From Amoeboaphelidium occidentale (lineage: Eukaryota; Aphelidiomycota; Aphelidea), in NCBI GenBank assembly GCA_023515795.1, contig JALGPX010000001.1:62001-126000 (forward strand): 64,000 bases of DNA, read 5' to 3'. Positions within the stretch are counted from its first letter, which is position 1, and the number at the start of each line of letters is the position of its first letter. Shown here piece after piece: positions 8,485-19,300 of the stretch. The translations under genes were made by a program, and so were the position numbers. A model generated the notes under the pieces. It saw only the letters and a list, made by a program, of their open reading frames with translations. It ran no database searches and was not told the DNA's origin.

Positions 8485-11358
8485 ATGTTGGAAGACGAGA
8501 TCTTGACGAAGTTGCAGGATAACGGCGACCCTTCAGTCAGGGTAGCTGCTTTAGAAGAATTAAAGCGTTTGATATCTCAAGGACAAGTGTTCAGCGATGT
8601 TCACAGGTTGTTTCGTCGTTTGGAATTGTGTCTCAAAGATTCATCAAACACTGTCGTGTACTCTTGCACCAACGTTCTATGCAACTGGGGTTATGGATCG
8701 CCTGATATGGACGGACAAGCTCTTAAGCTCTTTCCTTCGCTTCTCGCTAATCTTGCACATCGCAAAGTAGAGATAAGGAAAATCTCCGAGTCTTGTTTGA
8801 AGGTCATGTTAACACAGTGTGGTAATTCTACGCGATTAGTTGATGAAATTATTCGTTCTGGTCTACAATCTGAGAACTGGAAGGTCAGGAAAGAATCATG
8901 TGAGTTGATACAAATGGAACCGACGACTTTCATACGAATCGGAAACCCTTCACTTTTACCAGCTCTGGCCTCAAGATTACGTGATGTTTCAGGCGCAGTG
9001 ATCACTAATGCTGCATTTACAATTGCGGTGATAAGAGATCAAATGGAACCAATTGTGTTCAAGGCTGCTGTCGACTCTTTTGATTCTGTCCAAAAGAAAC
9101 TCTATGAAACAGTTGAGCCAAACTTGAATGGGCTTCTGGATAAGAAGCATAATGGCATGCTCCTTGTAGAAAGTACAAAAGATAAGGCTTCTAATGCTAG
9201 ACGCTCAAGCAATGATTTTGTTCACGGAATTATTCCAAAAGATGTTGCTAATGGCCTGAACGATTCCGAAGATTGGAAAAAGAGAGCTGCTGCTACGGAA
9301 GCATTACAAGAATTGATAGCTAATCTTGAAGATGTTCAAGTCGTTCTTCCGCATATAATACCTTTGACACAGCTTCTTGTTTCGCTATCAAACGACGCAA
9401 ACATCAAGATCATACTAATATCCTTGAATATTATGGAAGATTTTATATCATTACTGGGAAGTAACGCCACTAGTATCTTTCATCTTATTGATCCAGTGAT
9501 AATACAGAGGATAGCAGATGAGCGCTCAGTTATACGACACGCCGCGTTAAAAGTGGTGTTGATGGAGATCAAGATAAATGGTCCAGCTCATTTATTTGAG
9601 CTTTGCACTTCGAACTTGAAAACCGGAAAAGAAAGCCTTCAAGAAGCTTGCATCAATATTGTTACTCTGGCTTTGTTTACGTCTAATGCCTATGCGTTCG
9701 ACTTTCAAGCGATAATTAATTCATTGGTTCCTTTTATGAATGTTAACTCAGAGCTGGAAACGGGAGCTGTCTTTGAGGCAAGTATGGACTGTTTAGTTGC
9801 GCTGGCTGTTCTAAGAAAAGATAAAAGCAAAATCAAGAAGGAATTAGAGAAACTGAAGGTCAACTCTTTCGTGTTAAAAACTTTCGCGAGCCGACTTGAG
9901 AAAGAAGAAACGTGGCCTAAACTACTGCCTTCAGGTCTTGTTGAGCATCAATACAAGAAGACGTTGAGGCCGGGCTCTGTGCCATTATCTGGTATTTCCG
10001 ACCGTTCTATTAATCAAAGTGCTCCAAATAGTCTCGATAGAAAACTTGGCGGGACTGAGAAGACTGTTGAAACAGTATATATTGATAGGAGGGTTTCAGA
10101 TGTTAGCTTGCTTAGGCCAGAAACTGCCAGCCCATCTCCAACAGGAACGATTAAGTCGAAGATTCCCCAACTGCGAAGACAAGCATCCATTTTGAGAGAT
10201 AACACCAAAAGCTCAACAAATTCAATTTCGGATAATACTGCGCAACCCGTTGGTTCTGCTGCCCCATCACCTATTTTAAAAAGATCACAGTCTGTTTCTA
10301 GGCCAGCAAATACGAATGCTGAAAGGAAAAATTCAGAGACTAATGAAGTTTTGAGCGACTCCGCAACAGACAAATCTTCAGCAGAGTCCACATTAGTTCG
10401 CCCAGTTATCAAGAAAAGTTCTACATTAAGAAGTTTTGATTCAAATTCTCCAAAGGAAGCCTCACGGCCCTCATCTAGACTAAAAACTATGACATTAGGC
10501 CGTAAGACCACGAAGCCTGACCTTAATTCGGAAAGCATTAGAGCTAGAGGCATGAAGGGAGACGATTTATTCAAAGCTCTAGAAGATTTAAAGAAAAGCA
10601 AAGAATGGGAGGATAAAGTCGAGGCTTTGAATACTTTGAGATTTATTTTGGAAGAATATCCCGAAAAGTCGAATGAAATACTGAAAGATAAGCTAAACGA
10701 TGTTTGCGTAGCCGTTGAAGCAGAGGTTCACAACCTTAGGACTCAAGTGTCACGAGCTGCAATAGGAGCTCTCGAACAGCTTTTTTCCACAGCAGGAAAA
10801 TTGTTTTGTGCTGGTGGACCCAGCTTAGATTTAACTGTTCATGCTCTGTTGAAGAAGACTGGAGAATCAGTTGGTAAAGAGAGTTTCATGGCGGAAGATC
10901 TCGAGAAGGCATTTCAAAGTTTGTGTTTAAATCAGGGAAGAATATCACCTATAAGAGTGGTACTATCTTTTGCATCCCTGGCTGAACATAAAAACGCAGC
11001 AGTTAGAGCAAAAGTTGCTCAAAACATATCAGATATCATGTCACAAACCACAGCATCATCTTTACAAAAACTAATGCAAAACACGAAAGACAGTCAAAGA
11101 TTACTCTCTGCGCTGTCAAAACTTTCGAGCGATGGTCTGCCTGAAACCAGAAGCTTTACCAAGACTACATTGACACACTTGGATAGCAACGTTACGAATT
11201 TCTTGGCTGCTTGCTCCAAAATCGTTTCATCTAAAGAGCATGAAAATATCAAGAAAGCATTAGCGCCACAACTGGTGCGAAATGGATCTATTAGAGCAAG
11301 GGGTTCCACGTCTACATTATTTCAGCCAAAATCAAGAAACGCTCAAAACTTGGTTTAA
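8485..11358 (+). CDS. TOG-array protein, crescerin/TOGARAM-like
   Basis: The 957-residue intronless protein is built of HEAT-type TOG domains. TOG1 covers about residues 1-215 (DGD-like PSVRVAALEELKRL, then repeats to FAIAV-like helices). A second TOG covers about 245-475 (DWKKRAAATEALQELI). A Ser/Thr/Pro-rich basic linker runs from about 480-690. A C-terminal TOG covers about 695-935 (EWEDKVEALNTLRFILEEY). TOG domains bind tubulin. The order, with a basic linker before the final TOG array, fits TOGARAM/crescerin, which regulates axonemal microtubules in cilia. CLASP or another TOG protein is the alternative. I start at MLEDEILTKL; an upstream in-frame ATG at 8455 adds a hydrophobic leader. 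The stop lies 3 bp from that of the convergent F-box gene. Confidence 0.75.
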   Translation: MLEDEILTKLQDNGDPSVRVAALEELKRLISQGQVFSDVHRLFRRLELCLKDSSNTVVYSCTNVLCNWGYGSPDMDGQALKLFPSLLANLAHRKVEIRKISESCLKVMLTQCGNSTRLVDEIIRSGLQSENWKVRKESCELIQMEPTTFIRIGNPSLLPALASRLRDVSGAVITNAAFTIAVIRDQMEPIVFKAAVDSFDSVQKKLYETVEPNLNGLLDKKHNGMLLVESTKDKASNARRSSNDFVHGIIPKDVANGLNDSEDWKKRAAATEALQELIANLEDVQVVLPHIIPLTQLLVSLSNDANIKIILISLNIMEDFISLLGSNATSIFHLIDPVIIQRIADERSVIRHAALKVVLMEIKINGPAHLFELCTSNLKTGKESLQEACINIVTLALFTSNAYAFDFQAIINSLVPFMNVNSELETGAVFEASMDCLVALAVLRKDKSKIKKELEKLKVNSFVLKTFASRLEKEETWPKLLPSGLVEHQYKKTLRPGSVPLSGISDRSINQSAPNSLDRKLGGTEKTVETVYIDRRVSDVSLLRPETASPSPTGTIKSKIPQLRRQASILRDNTKSSTNSISDNTAQPVGSAAPSPILKRSQSVSRPANTNAERKNSETNEVLSDSATDKSSAESTLVRPVIKKSSTLRSFDSNSPKEASRPSSRLKTMTLGRKTTKPDLNSESIRARGMKGDDLFKALEDLKKSKEWEDKVEALNTLRFILEEYPEKSNEILKDKLNDVCVAVEAEVHNLRTQVSRAAIGALEQLFSTAGKLFCAGGPSLDLTVHALLKKTGESVGKESFMAEDLEKAFQSLCLNQGRISPIRVVLSFASLAEHKNAAVRAKVAQNISDIMSQTTASSLQKLMQNTKDSQRLLSALSKLSSDGLPETRSFTKTTLTHLDSNVTNFLAACSKIVSSKEHENIKKALAPQLVRNGSIRARGSTSTLFQPKSRNAQNLV

Positions 11359-11361
11359 ACA

Positions 11362-12441
11362 CTACAGAATTTGGAATAGAGTGCCATTCAAACGTCTGAA
11401 ATATAAAACACGGTTGGGTCTATCGCTTGATGAGGCGCAGAACGAGTACATTTTGTTTTGATGTTGTGCAAAGTCTCTTATTGCAAATTCACTCAGTCCG
11501 TAACAGAAACTCAAATCCAAATGTTCCAGATGAACAAGTTTCTGGGATATCAGATCAAGAGTATCTTTCGACAATCTGGCACCGTGGATTTCAATCTTGG
11601 TAAGCTGAGACAAGTAGCTCGATATGAATTCAAATGAATCTTCAGTCAAGCGACCACTGACATTTGGTATTGATAGCACTTGAAGTTGTTGGCATGATTT
11701 CGCTATAGCAAATAGTAACCCATCATCAACCGTTTCAATGATCAAATCTAAAACATCGAGCCTTTGAAGCTTTTTCATTGACTCTGCAATAGATATCAAT
11801 GAGTCGGACCGTAGTTTTGTACTCCCAATAGACAGGGACTTTAAATTCTTGAGCTTTTTGATAGAAGTGAAGTCTTCGTGCTTGCATGCATCATAATCTC
11901 CAACTTTGACTTCCAAAAAATTCATAATGGTCAAGTGTCTCAAAGACTTCTGGAAATTCACAGATGACGTGATAGTCCTCAACTGCCCTGCAGAAATAGC
12001 TGCATCAACAATCATCAGACGCTCCAACTTCAAGCAACGATCCGACATGAGCTCAAAGAAGTTCGCACCAGAAATAATACCAGCAGGCCTTCGATAGACC
12101 ATTTCATAGTCTTCTTCTTCTTGATCTGAAACTTCGTTACTTGAAGCAGATACACTTTTATCATAGTGATGAATGGATAAGTTGCGGATGAATGCAAAGT
12201 AGTCGCACATGAGCTGATCTCTGGGCCTTGTCATTAGATCATAAAATTTCTCCAATGAGCCATGATATAAAACAACTTCTTTCCATAAAAGTTCTGAGCA
12301 CCATTGCAACCACTTCTTTGAGACCAAACTCAAAGTTCTCAATGTTTTATGGTCTAAATGTCTCTGAAGGTGCGGCAACACATGCAACAATATGATCTCA
12401 TCTGGTAGTCTATTACGGTAAAGCAAACTCATGAGTTGCAT
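11362..12441 (-). CDS. F-box and leucine-rich-repeat protein
   Basis: The 359-residue intronless protein has an N-terminal F-box around residues 12-58 (LPDEIILLHVLPHLQ ... LRTLSLVSKKWLQWCSELLWKEV). Degenerate leucine-rich repeats follow (for example LKNLKSLSIGSTKL, LQRLDVLDLI, LQVLSIPNVSG, LEHLDLSFCYGLSE). F-box/LRR proteins are substrate receptors of SCF ubiquitin ligases, with the F-box binding Skp1 and the repeats binding the target. The substrate cannot be inferred. A second in-frame ATG at 12432 could be the start. An acidic insertion (DQEEEDYE) sits between the F-box and the repeats. Confidence 0.75.
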   Translation of the reverse strand: MQLMSLLYRNRLPDEIILLHVLPHLQRHLDHKTLRTLSLVSKKWLQWCSELLWKEVVLYHGSLEKFYDLMTRPRDQLMCDYFAFIRNLSIHHYDKSVSASSNEVSDQEEEDYEMVYRRPAGIISGANFFELMSDRCLKLERLMIVDAAISAGQLRTITSSVNFQKSLRHLTIMNFLEVKVGDYDACKHEDFTSIKKLKNLKSLSIGSTKLRSDSLISIAESMKKLQRLDVLDLIIETVDDGLLFAIAKSCQQLQVLSIPNVSGRLTEDSFEFISSYLSQLTKIEIHGARLSKDTLDLISQKLVHLEHLDLSFCYGLSEFAIRDFAQHQNKMYSFCASSSDRPNRVLYFRRLNGTLFQIL

Positions 12442-12710
12442 CAGTTGAAATTAATTTTCCACTTGAAACCAAAAATTTTGTGGCGCCGTCAATTATCGTT
12501 TGTGACGAATTGTGCTAACGAAAGCTGATTGCAGGGATCATTCCAAGTTTAGCAACCAATTAAGCAGTCGTCATCAAAAAGTATCGCATCATCAGAAATA
12601 GGAATAGTAGCTAAAGTGCGGGTTTAAAGTGAATGTTACCCTTCAGCATCGAAGGTGCGATCAATTCAGGTCAAGCAGCAACAATTTTTTCAGTATTTTC
12701 AGCGATCATT

Positions 12711-13219
12711 ATGGCAAAGGACGAACAAGACACTAAAGAAATAGAATTCAACCCAGAAAATCTTTCAATTATCGCACAGCCTCTTGCAGACAAGAAGCTC
12801 ACTAAGCGCCTTTTGAAGACTGTAAAGAAAGGTACGTTGATTTAGAAAGAAAACACGCTGATTTCTGTAGCATCAAAAGCAAAACACCTAAAACGCGGTG
12901 TAAAGGAAGTTGTTAAAGCTCTAAGAAAGGGACAGAAAGGGTATCTTTGATATATGCCACTAACTGAATGCGTAGATTTGTTGTTTTGGCTGGAGATGTC
13001 TCACCAATAGACGTGATCAGTCACATTCCTGTGCTTTGCGAGGACAATGCCGTGCCATACTGCTACATTGGATCTAAGCAAATCTTGGGTGAATCTGGAA
13101 TGACAAAGCGTCCTACTTCTGTTATAATGGTCCCAGCCGATAGGAAGAAGGGTAGCGATTATGAAAAGTATTACGATGAATGCGTCGACTGTGTAAAGTC
13201 AATTGCAACTGTTGTCTAA
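12711..13219 (+). CDS. NHP2: H/ACA snoRNP protein Nhp2 (L7Ae family)
   Basis: Nhp2 is the L7Ae-type core protein of H/ACA snoRNPs, which pseudouridylate rRNA and snRNA in the nucleolus. I join 12711-12831, 12871-12940 and 12976-13219 to give 144 residues, close to the usual 150. The introns are only 39 and 35 nt, and the second contains the branch-like CACTAAC. The splices restore LLKTVKK|ASKAKHLKRGVKEV and RKGQKG|FVVLAGDVSP, the core kink-turn-binding region. The C-terminal half contains PVLCEDNAVPY and DYEKYYDECV. I begin at MAKDEQDTKE; an earlier in-frame ATG (12633) only adds leader-like residues. Snu13 is a less likely alternative. Confidence 0.92.
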
Positions 13220-13341
13220 GTAATTTGAATAGAATTTTAACGCTTCTCAAAACAATTTCCAAGCGCGATTTTGAAAGTCAAAATTTGCATTCCCAAAAGC
13301 GACAATTCTGTAAACAACAGCAACCTGAACAACAAATCAAA

Positions 13342-13677
13342 ATGGGACAAGGAGAATTCAATAGACGCACAGACCCTCACAAGTCTGCACATTTGGTAAA
13401 AATCATTTGGAAGAAGAGTCATGTAGCAACCAGCAGTGAGCGCAAGCCTGAGTTTTATGTCTGGGCCAAGAAGGAAGACTATCAAAAGTGGAAACAGGAC
13501 AAGTCCATTCCATTGGCTCAGGTAGTTGACAGTTTCAAAGTGTTCACTGTTTCAAACCATTCCGGAAACGAAGGCATTTCCTCCCAGCCGAGCAAGGACA
13601 CTTTGAAGGAGATCTTTGGAACAACAAGGGATGATGATGTTGTCAAATTCATCCTTGAGAATGGCCATGTCCATTAG
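13342..13677 (+). CDS. RTC3: Rtc3/SBDS N-terminal-domain-like protein
   Basis: The 111-residue protein starts MGQGEFNRRTDPHKSAHLVK and matches the single-domain SBDS-like family represented by yeast Rtc3/Yhr087w, which is also 111 residues. Conserved-looking elements are VVDSFKVFTVS, the GNEGISSQPSKDTL loop and KEIFGTTRDDDVVKFIL. The family is small and soluble and has been linked to RNA metabolism and stress. It lacks the central and C-terminal domains of the ribosome maturation factor SBDS/Sdo1. The ATG at 13342 is chosen because the open upstream frame is poor coding sequence, with only 122 bp back to the NHP2 stop. No intron is needed. Confidence 0.85.
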   Translation: MGQGEFNRRTDPHKSAHLVKIIWKKSHVATSSERKPEFYVWAKKEDYQKWKQDKSIPLAQVVDSFKVFTVSNHSGNEGISSQPSKDTLKEIFGTTRDDDVVKFILENGHVH

Positions 13678-13807
13678 AGTTTTTTTACTTCTAAAAGGAA
13701 GGCTACGGTGGAAATAAATGGAAACGATTTTCCAGTTGTGCGAAACTGTTCATTTGCGGTTGTTTCAACTTTTGACTTTGTGCTCTCTCACTGATCGTAT
13801 CATATCC

Positions 13808-15079
13808 ATGCAGTCTCAAAAGCCATTACAGGAATCTGAACATCATTCTACAGACAAGAGATCCATGCCTACGTATGCCTCTGTGTTATCTAGTGAAGTA
13901 TCAACTAGTATGAAACTTACTAAATCATTCTCAGACATTGATCTTGCTGATCCAAAACCAAAGATCACTCAAGGTACTAACTTTCCTGGAATGACTTTTG
14001 GCTTACAACAACCTTCTGATAATTCCATGCTTAGTTACAATCCTAATGGCAGAGCTGCAGTGTTTTGGGATTTTGAGAATTGTCCTCCTCCCACTGGTAT
14101 GCCTGGATATGTTGTGGTTGATAATATCAGGAATGTTATTCATAATTTCGGACATGTTACACTATTCAAGGCTTATCTAGAAATAGGTGATAGTGTTGGT
14201 TCCAAGAAAGCACTGAGATCAGAACTTCAATCCAGCGGTGTTTCATTGACTGATACGCCACATAATGGTAGAAAAGATGCGGCTGACAAGATGATCATGG
14301 TTGATATGCTTGCTTTTGCGATTGATAATCCTCCGCCAGCAACTATTGTGCTGATCAGTGGTGATAAAGATTTTGTGTACGCTCTCTCTACTCTGCGAAA
14401 CAGACGATACAATATCGTTCTTATTGTACCAAGCAAAGGAGCTCCCATTATTTTAAGATCTCAAGCAAACACTATACTGGAATGGAGATATGATGTTTTA
14501 AATCAGGATGTCTGGAACACACAGCAAATGCAGGTACAACAGCAGCAACATCATCCACAACAAGCTTCGCCTTCAAGCATCACAACTTCTGTTGCTACTT
14601 CAGCTAAATCATCAGTCACATCTCCTGAAGCGACGTCTTCATTGCTGCGAAATACCACAATGGAATCTTCGCAACCGTCTGAGGAATCAACTTCATACAG
14701 CAAGTTAAGGTCACAAGGATCAAGTCCTTTGAAGTTACAGATAAATGGCGATATTGTAGACAAGCAGCTTGATTCTGTTACCAAGAGTGACTATGTTGGA
14801 TTCTTGTACTCACCGAGAGCTCCGGGCTTCTTTGATTTGCTTGTGGAAGTTTTGGAGCTGTTCCGTATGAACGGAGACAATCAACCTAGACGATCGAAAG
14901 TTGGGAATGAAATAACAAGAAGAAATCCATTGGTTTATCACAGAGCTGGATGCTCTAGCTTTAAGGAATATGTTGATCTAGCTGCTAAAGAGGGTATTGT
15001 TCAAATTGGCGGAGAACGTGGTTTAGCATGGATAAGTTTGAATGAGAACTACAGGGACAAAATGTTCAATACCGAATAA
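13808..15079 (+). CDS. NYN (PIN-like) domain RNase-like protein with C-terminal winged-helix-like domain
   Basis: The 423-residue protein has a low-complexity N-terminus. An NYN domain lies near residues 80-225 (AAVFWDFENCPPP ... ISGDKDFVYALSTL). Its acidic residues (D in WDFEN, D/D in SGDKDF) would coordinate the catalytic metal. A Gln/Ser-rich linker leads to a C-terminal module near 325-420 (FFDLLVEVLELFR ... FKEYVDLAAKEGIVQIGG) that resembles a LOTUS/OST-HTH winged helix. NYN plus LOTUS is the layout of MARF1/Limkain-type RNases, so RNA cleavage or silencing is a reasonable inference. I start at MQSQKPLQES. The in-frame ATG at 13718 would add 30 hydrophobic residues. There are no introns. 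Confidence 0.75.
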   Translation: MQSQKPLQESEHHSTDKRSMPTYASVLSSEVSTSMKLTKSFSDIDLADPKPKITQGTNFPGMTFGLQQPSDNSMLSYNPNGRAAVFWDFENCPPPTGMPGYVVVDNIRNVIHNFGHVTLFKAYLEIGDSVGSKKALRSELQSSGVSLTDTPHNGRKDAADKMIMVDMLAFAIDNPPPATIVLISGDKDFVYALSTLRNRRYNIVLIVPSKGAPIILRSQANTILEWRYDVLNQDVWNTQQMQVQQQQHHPQQASPSSITTSVATSAKSSVTSPEATSSLLRNTTMESSQPSEESTSYSKLRSQGSSPLKLQINGDIVDKQLDSVTKSDYVGFLYSPRAPGFFDLLVEVLELFRMNGDNQPRRSKVGNEITRRNPLVYHRAGCSSFKEYVDLAAKEGIVQIGGERGLAWISLNENYRDKMFNTE

Positions 15080-15212
15080 AACCTAAAGACAACCTGAGTG
15101 GTTAGAAGTTGAGTAATAGCGAGCTGTTTGAACACATCGTTGATGACTCAGGTTCGCTTCGAATTTCTCATGTCTGAAAATGTCTGTAAGAAAGCGTAAA
15201 TAATCCTCTGAT

Positions 15213-16301
15213 ATGCCGTTTACAGAAGCCTCCATTGCTAGAGCAGCTTTGCCTATTGCAGGGTCCCTGATCGAACAACGACGGGAATCATGGGATTTAT
15301 CGGATGGTGATGCCGTTTCAGCCATCGCACGGATGAAGGCCGACGGCCTGACGGTAGAAGAGATGAAAGAAGAATTGCGTGTATTTCTGTATGCGAAAGG
15401 AATTCTACGTGACGAGGAAACTGAAATTAGAAAGAGAAGATTTGATAATCTGCTCTACCCAGATAAAGCTCGTGTTTCAGTAGACGCACGCTTGAAACTA
15501 GGGGCAGCCCGTGAGGGAAAAACTTGAACGCATTGTTGAAAACGGCGAAGCAGGAAGTTTTATTGACCCGAAGTCGAACATGTTCTCTGATTTCGTCGCC
15601 GAACATCCGGAATGGGGTCCTGAAACAAGCTTTGTGGTCTTCCGAGACCATGTGCTGTTGAAGGACAACCCCACGCGTATGCAGAACGAGTTCAACTTAG
15701 CGGGCTATGTTATATGCACGCTCCAGTTATTCTGCAGCATTACCTGGTAGCCATGCATTCCGAAAAGCAAGTACCGATGCTTGACATGGCCGTTTACTTG
15801 AAAAAATATATGCCTGCGGAATCTTTAGAAGATCGTATATGGAAAAATCAGGGTGGAGATTCTGAAGCATTTCTTAGACAGATCTTGTTAAAACAGCCTG
15901 CGCCTAAGTTACTTCCACGCTCTGGGTCTCAGGAAATGGAATCATACTTGAAGTCTTTTGGTCCAGCATTGATTTCACGTTTTAGCGTTGAAGAGGCGTT
16001 TGATTCTGAGGAATGGCAGCATCTAGGACCTTCTACCGAGGCAACAATGGGAAAGCATGCTATGGTTCTTGTTGGGATTAGACAGGAAGGTGGTTCTACA
16101 AGATATCTTGTTCAGAATTGGTGGGAGAAGAAGGCATTTGTTGAAACGGATGGAGCGTATCTAGCGGCACGTGAAGCGTTGATAAACTTCGTTCAGACGC
16201 CACAAACAGCTATGGGCTCATATCCAACTAATGCACATAATCATGTCGAATGCGAAATGTTGGACGCTCAGGAGACGTTTAATTCAGAAGGCTCGTTCTA
16301 A
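15213..16301 (+). CDS. Papain-like cysteine peptidase candidate, reading frame disrupted
   Basis: Three overlapping open segments read as one protein: frame 3 from 15213, frame 1 from about 15511, and frame 3 again from about 15710 to 16301. Part 1 ends LKLGAAREGKT-stop, part 2 continues EKLERIVENGEAG, and part 3 begins at a CYMHAP-like motif. Part 3 has KHAMVLVGIR and VQNWW. With the cysteine of CYMHAP these would make a Cys/His/Asn triad of papain type. Either two compensating single-base shifts (sequence error or decay) or two tiny introns (15474-15507, 34 nt, and 15657-15700, 44 nt, both GTT donors) would restore the frame. The first part also looks more GC-rich than its neighbours. I do not recognise the exact family. 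Total length would be about 335-360 residues. Confidence 0.5.
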
Positions 16302-16338
16302 ATGATTAAATAATCAATATGGTTTCAGTAATTTTAGT

Positions 16339-19300
16339 TCAGTTTAATTCAAAAATTTCCAATGTATCAGCATCATACACAACACCATCTTTAACGACGT
16401 ACTTGGCATTCTTCATCTGTTTGATATCAGAAATAACATCAGCTCCCGGAGGAAAGATGACAAAATCAGCAAGCTTGCTCTTCTCCAGACTTCCTATATC
16501 ATGAAACATTCCATGAGTTTGAGCAGGATGTATTGTTGCTGCTTGAATTGCCTCCAAAGGAGTAAAACCGCCTTGAACCAACATGAACAACTCCCAAATC
16601 AACCCAATTCCAGGAATTTCACCGTGCGCCCCTGCAAGAACCTGCAAACCAGCTTTAGTACCTTTATGCGCCGAGGCTGAAACGTTGATAAAGGAATAAT
16701 CTCTCGTGGCATCTGCTTTTTGACGTCTGTAGAAGTTAAATACCGACTTGTAACTTTCAGGGAAAAATCTCATAAACTTTTCTTCATCGTACAAGTTGCT
16801 TTCGCTCAGCCAGAAAGTTTTACCAAAAAGGTCTCCATAAGCGACGGTCAATGTAGGAACATACGCAGTATTGTTTCTTCCTAACAATCCAATTACATCA
16901 CCATACAAATGAGAAATAGGAAAAGAATGTTCCTGAGTAGTGTGACCATCAATGAAGTATCCAAGATTGAAATAATATGCCATTCCTCCTTCTGGTACAA
17001 CAGACAAACCTTCTTTACGAGCAGCATCCAAAATCCTGTTTGTTTGAGAACGACACTGCTGCATATAGGATTTAACAGCAATAGCTCCAAAGGCCTTTTG
17101 CCTTCTGACTGCATCCAAAGCGTCTTGATCGTCGAAAATTGGTTGATGGAAATAAGGATACGGAAATCCGACAAGAACTTGGCCTGTCGAGAAGATTCTT
17201 GGTGATTTCAGTAATCCTGCCTTGGAACGCTCGGCCCTCTCAAATATCAACTGATTATCACTTGAAGGATCAAAAATTGTAGTAACACCATAAGCAAGTT
17301 GAATTTCATATGTCCAATCTTCTTCACTGAGAATCGAATGTGCATGAGAATCAATTAATCCAGGAATAATAATGCCTCCATGGCAATTAATAGTTATTTC
17401 TTCTAAATACCTCGGATTGCTGGCAATAGTCTCATAAGGAAAGGCATCTTTCGGACCAACATAGACGATCCTGTTTCCTTGAATTACCATCGCTCCATTC
17501 TTGATAGTAGTGTTTTTCTGGTCCATAGTAACAATTGTAGCATCGTAGAAAACCCTGTAGCCACCGTAAGTACTGACTGCGTATTGGAAAGACAAGTCAT
17601 GCATTTTCAGAGGCACTGACTCCTGGAACTTGACAGATGGAGTCGTTTCAAACAACTTTTCCAACTCTACTTCATACAACTTACTGCCTTGAATGTAAAA
17701 CAAAGATTTTTCGAAGAAAGTAGGTTCAAGCCCTCCATGTCTTGATACTCTGTAAATAAATTGTTGAACCTTCATTGGAGTTCTTGAGCGAGCTTGAACA
17801 ACTTTGTAGCCTCCAACTTCTGGAATATCTGACACTTTAACAACGTAAATTTCAGAGAATTCAATGAATGCACACAGAGTTCCATCCGGACTCAATTTAA
17901 TTATGCTTGCCATCGGTGCATAGATCTGGCCAACAGTTTCATCCTGTTGTAAAGAAAACAAGTTTAATGCAAAAACTCTTGCAGGAGACTCCTCGTTATT
18001 GACAAACTCTTTCTGCGGGAGGATAACCTTATGATCGATTCTACCACCAGGAGGAACAGATACAAACATTACATCTTGTGTAACTGAAAGCGTTACAGAC
18101 TGAACGTGAAAAGGTAACTCATGAGTGGAAGATTTAACACCAGGTAATGAGCTCAATGAAAGGAAAGAGAAACCAAACTGAGTATTCTCAAAGGGTAATT
18201 CGTCAAACTGTGATGGAGTAGGTTCAGTTTGAAGATTATCAAGATTGTTTTCAAAAGTCTTGCCCAAAGATATGAAACGTATAATCCTTGCGCCAGCCCT
18301 TCCTCTAGAAATCTGAATGCCTCTGACAGACTTTACATTGATGTATTTCATACTATCCGCTAAAGTCCCATCAAATGAGTCTACATGAACCCGTTGGTTT
18401 GCAACGGCAGGAGCGATTCTCATGTATACATCAACAGTAATAGGAATGATGCGCACATCAGATGGATTCTTGATATTTAACTTAAGTATCTTGCCATCTG
18501 CCCAAAAAATAAGATGAGTTGGTACAGCACTAGGAGTGTTTGGGTAAAACTTGAAATTTGGATATGAGCCAAACATTCTCATGTAAGAAGTCTGCGAGTC
18601 ATGGTTCAATAACTTGTACAAGATTGTGCTTTCGAAACTATCAGTGCGTTTTAACATCAAGCAAGTTTCAAATCCTATTCTCTTGACATATGCAAGGTAT
18701 TTCCCATCTCTAGACAATACAGGCCTGGAACCATCGTCAACCCGAAAAGACGCACCGGTTTCAAGATCCACTTTGTAAATAGCAAAAAAGTCTCTTGTTG
18801 GTGTGACTTCGTAGTTGCGAGGGCCACTGGAGTAATATAGAATGTTTGTATCAGGAACAACTGCAGGTTCTTCATACAATTCAACTTGGCCCAAGTAATC
18901 ATAAATTTTTGACTTGAATGGAGGATGAATGCTATATCTAGCAACCATAAACTTTCCTAGCCCAGACTGTGCGTAAATAGCAATGATTTCATTATTGTTT
19001 AGCCAAATAGGATGGCGCATAATCTCATATTGATAAGTTGTAACAGGCCAACTTAAATTTCTACGAGTAAGATCAAGAACCCAAATAGCATCGCAACCAT
19101 TAGCATCAGAAACGAAGGCAATCTTTGTACCATCAGGAGAATAAGTTGCCTGTTTCTCAAGCGGAACTCCATGAACAAGAGGAACGGCACGACCACCTTC
19201 AATTGGGACAGTGTAAATATCCCCAAGCACATCAAATAACAAAGTCTCAGAATCAGGAGAAATATCGATATATGTCCATGTAGTTTCCTTCGTGGTGAAG

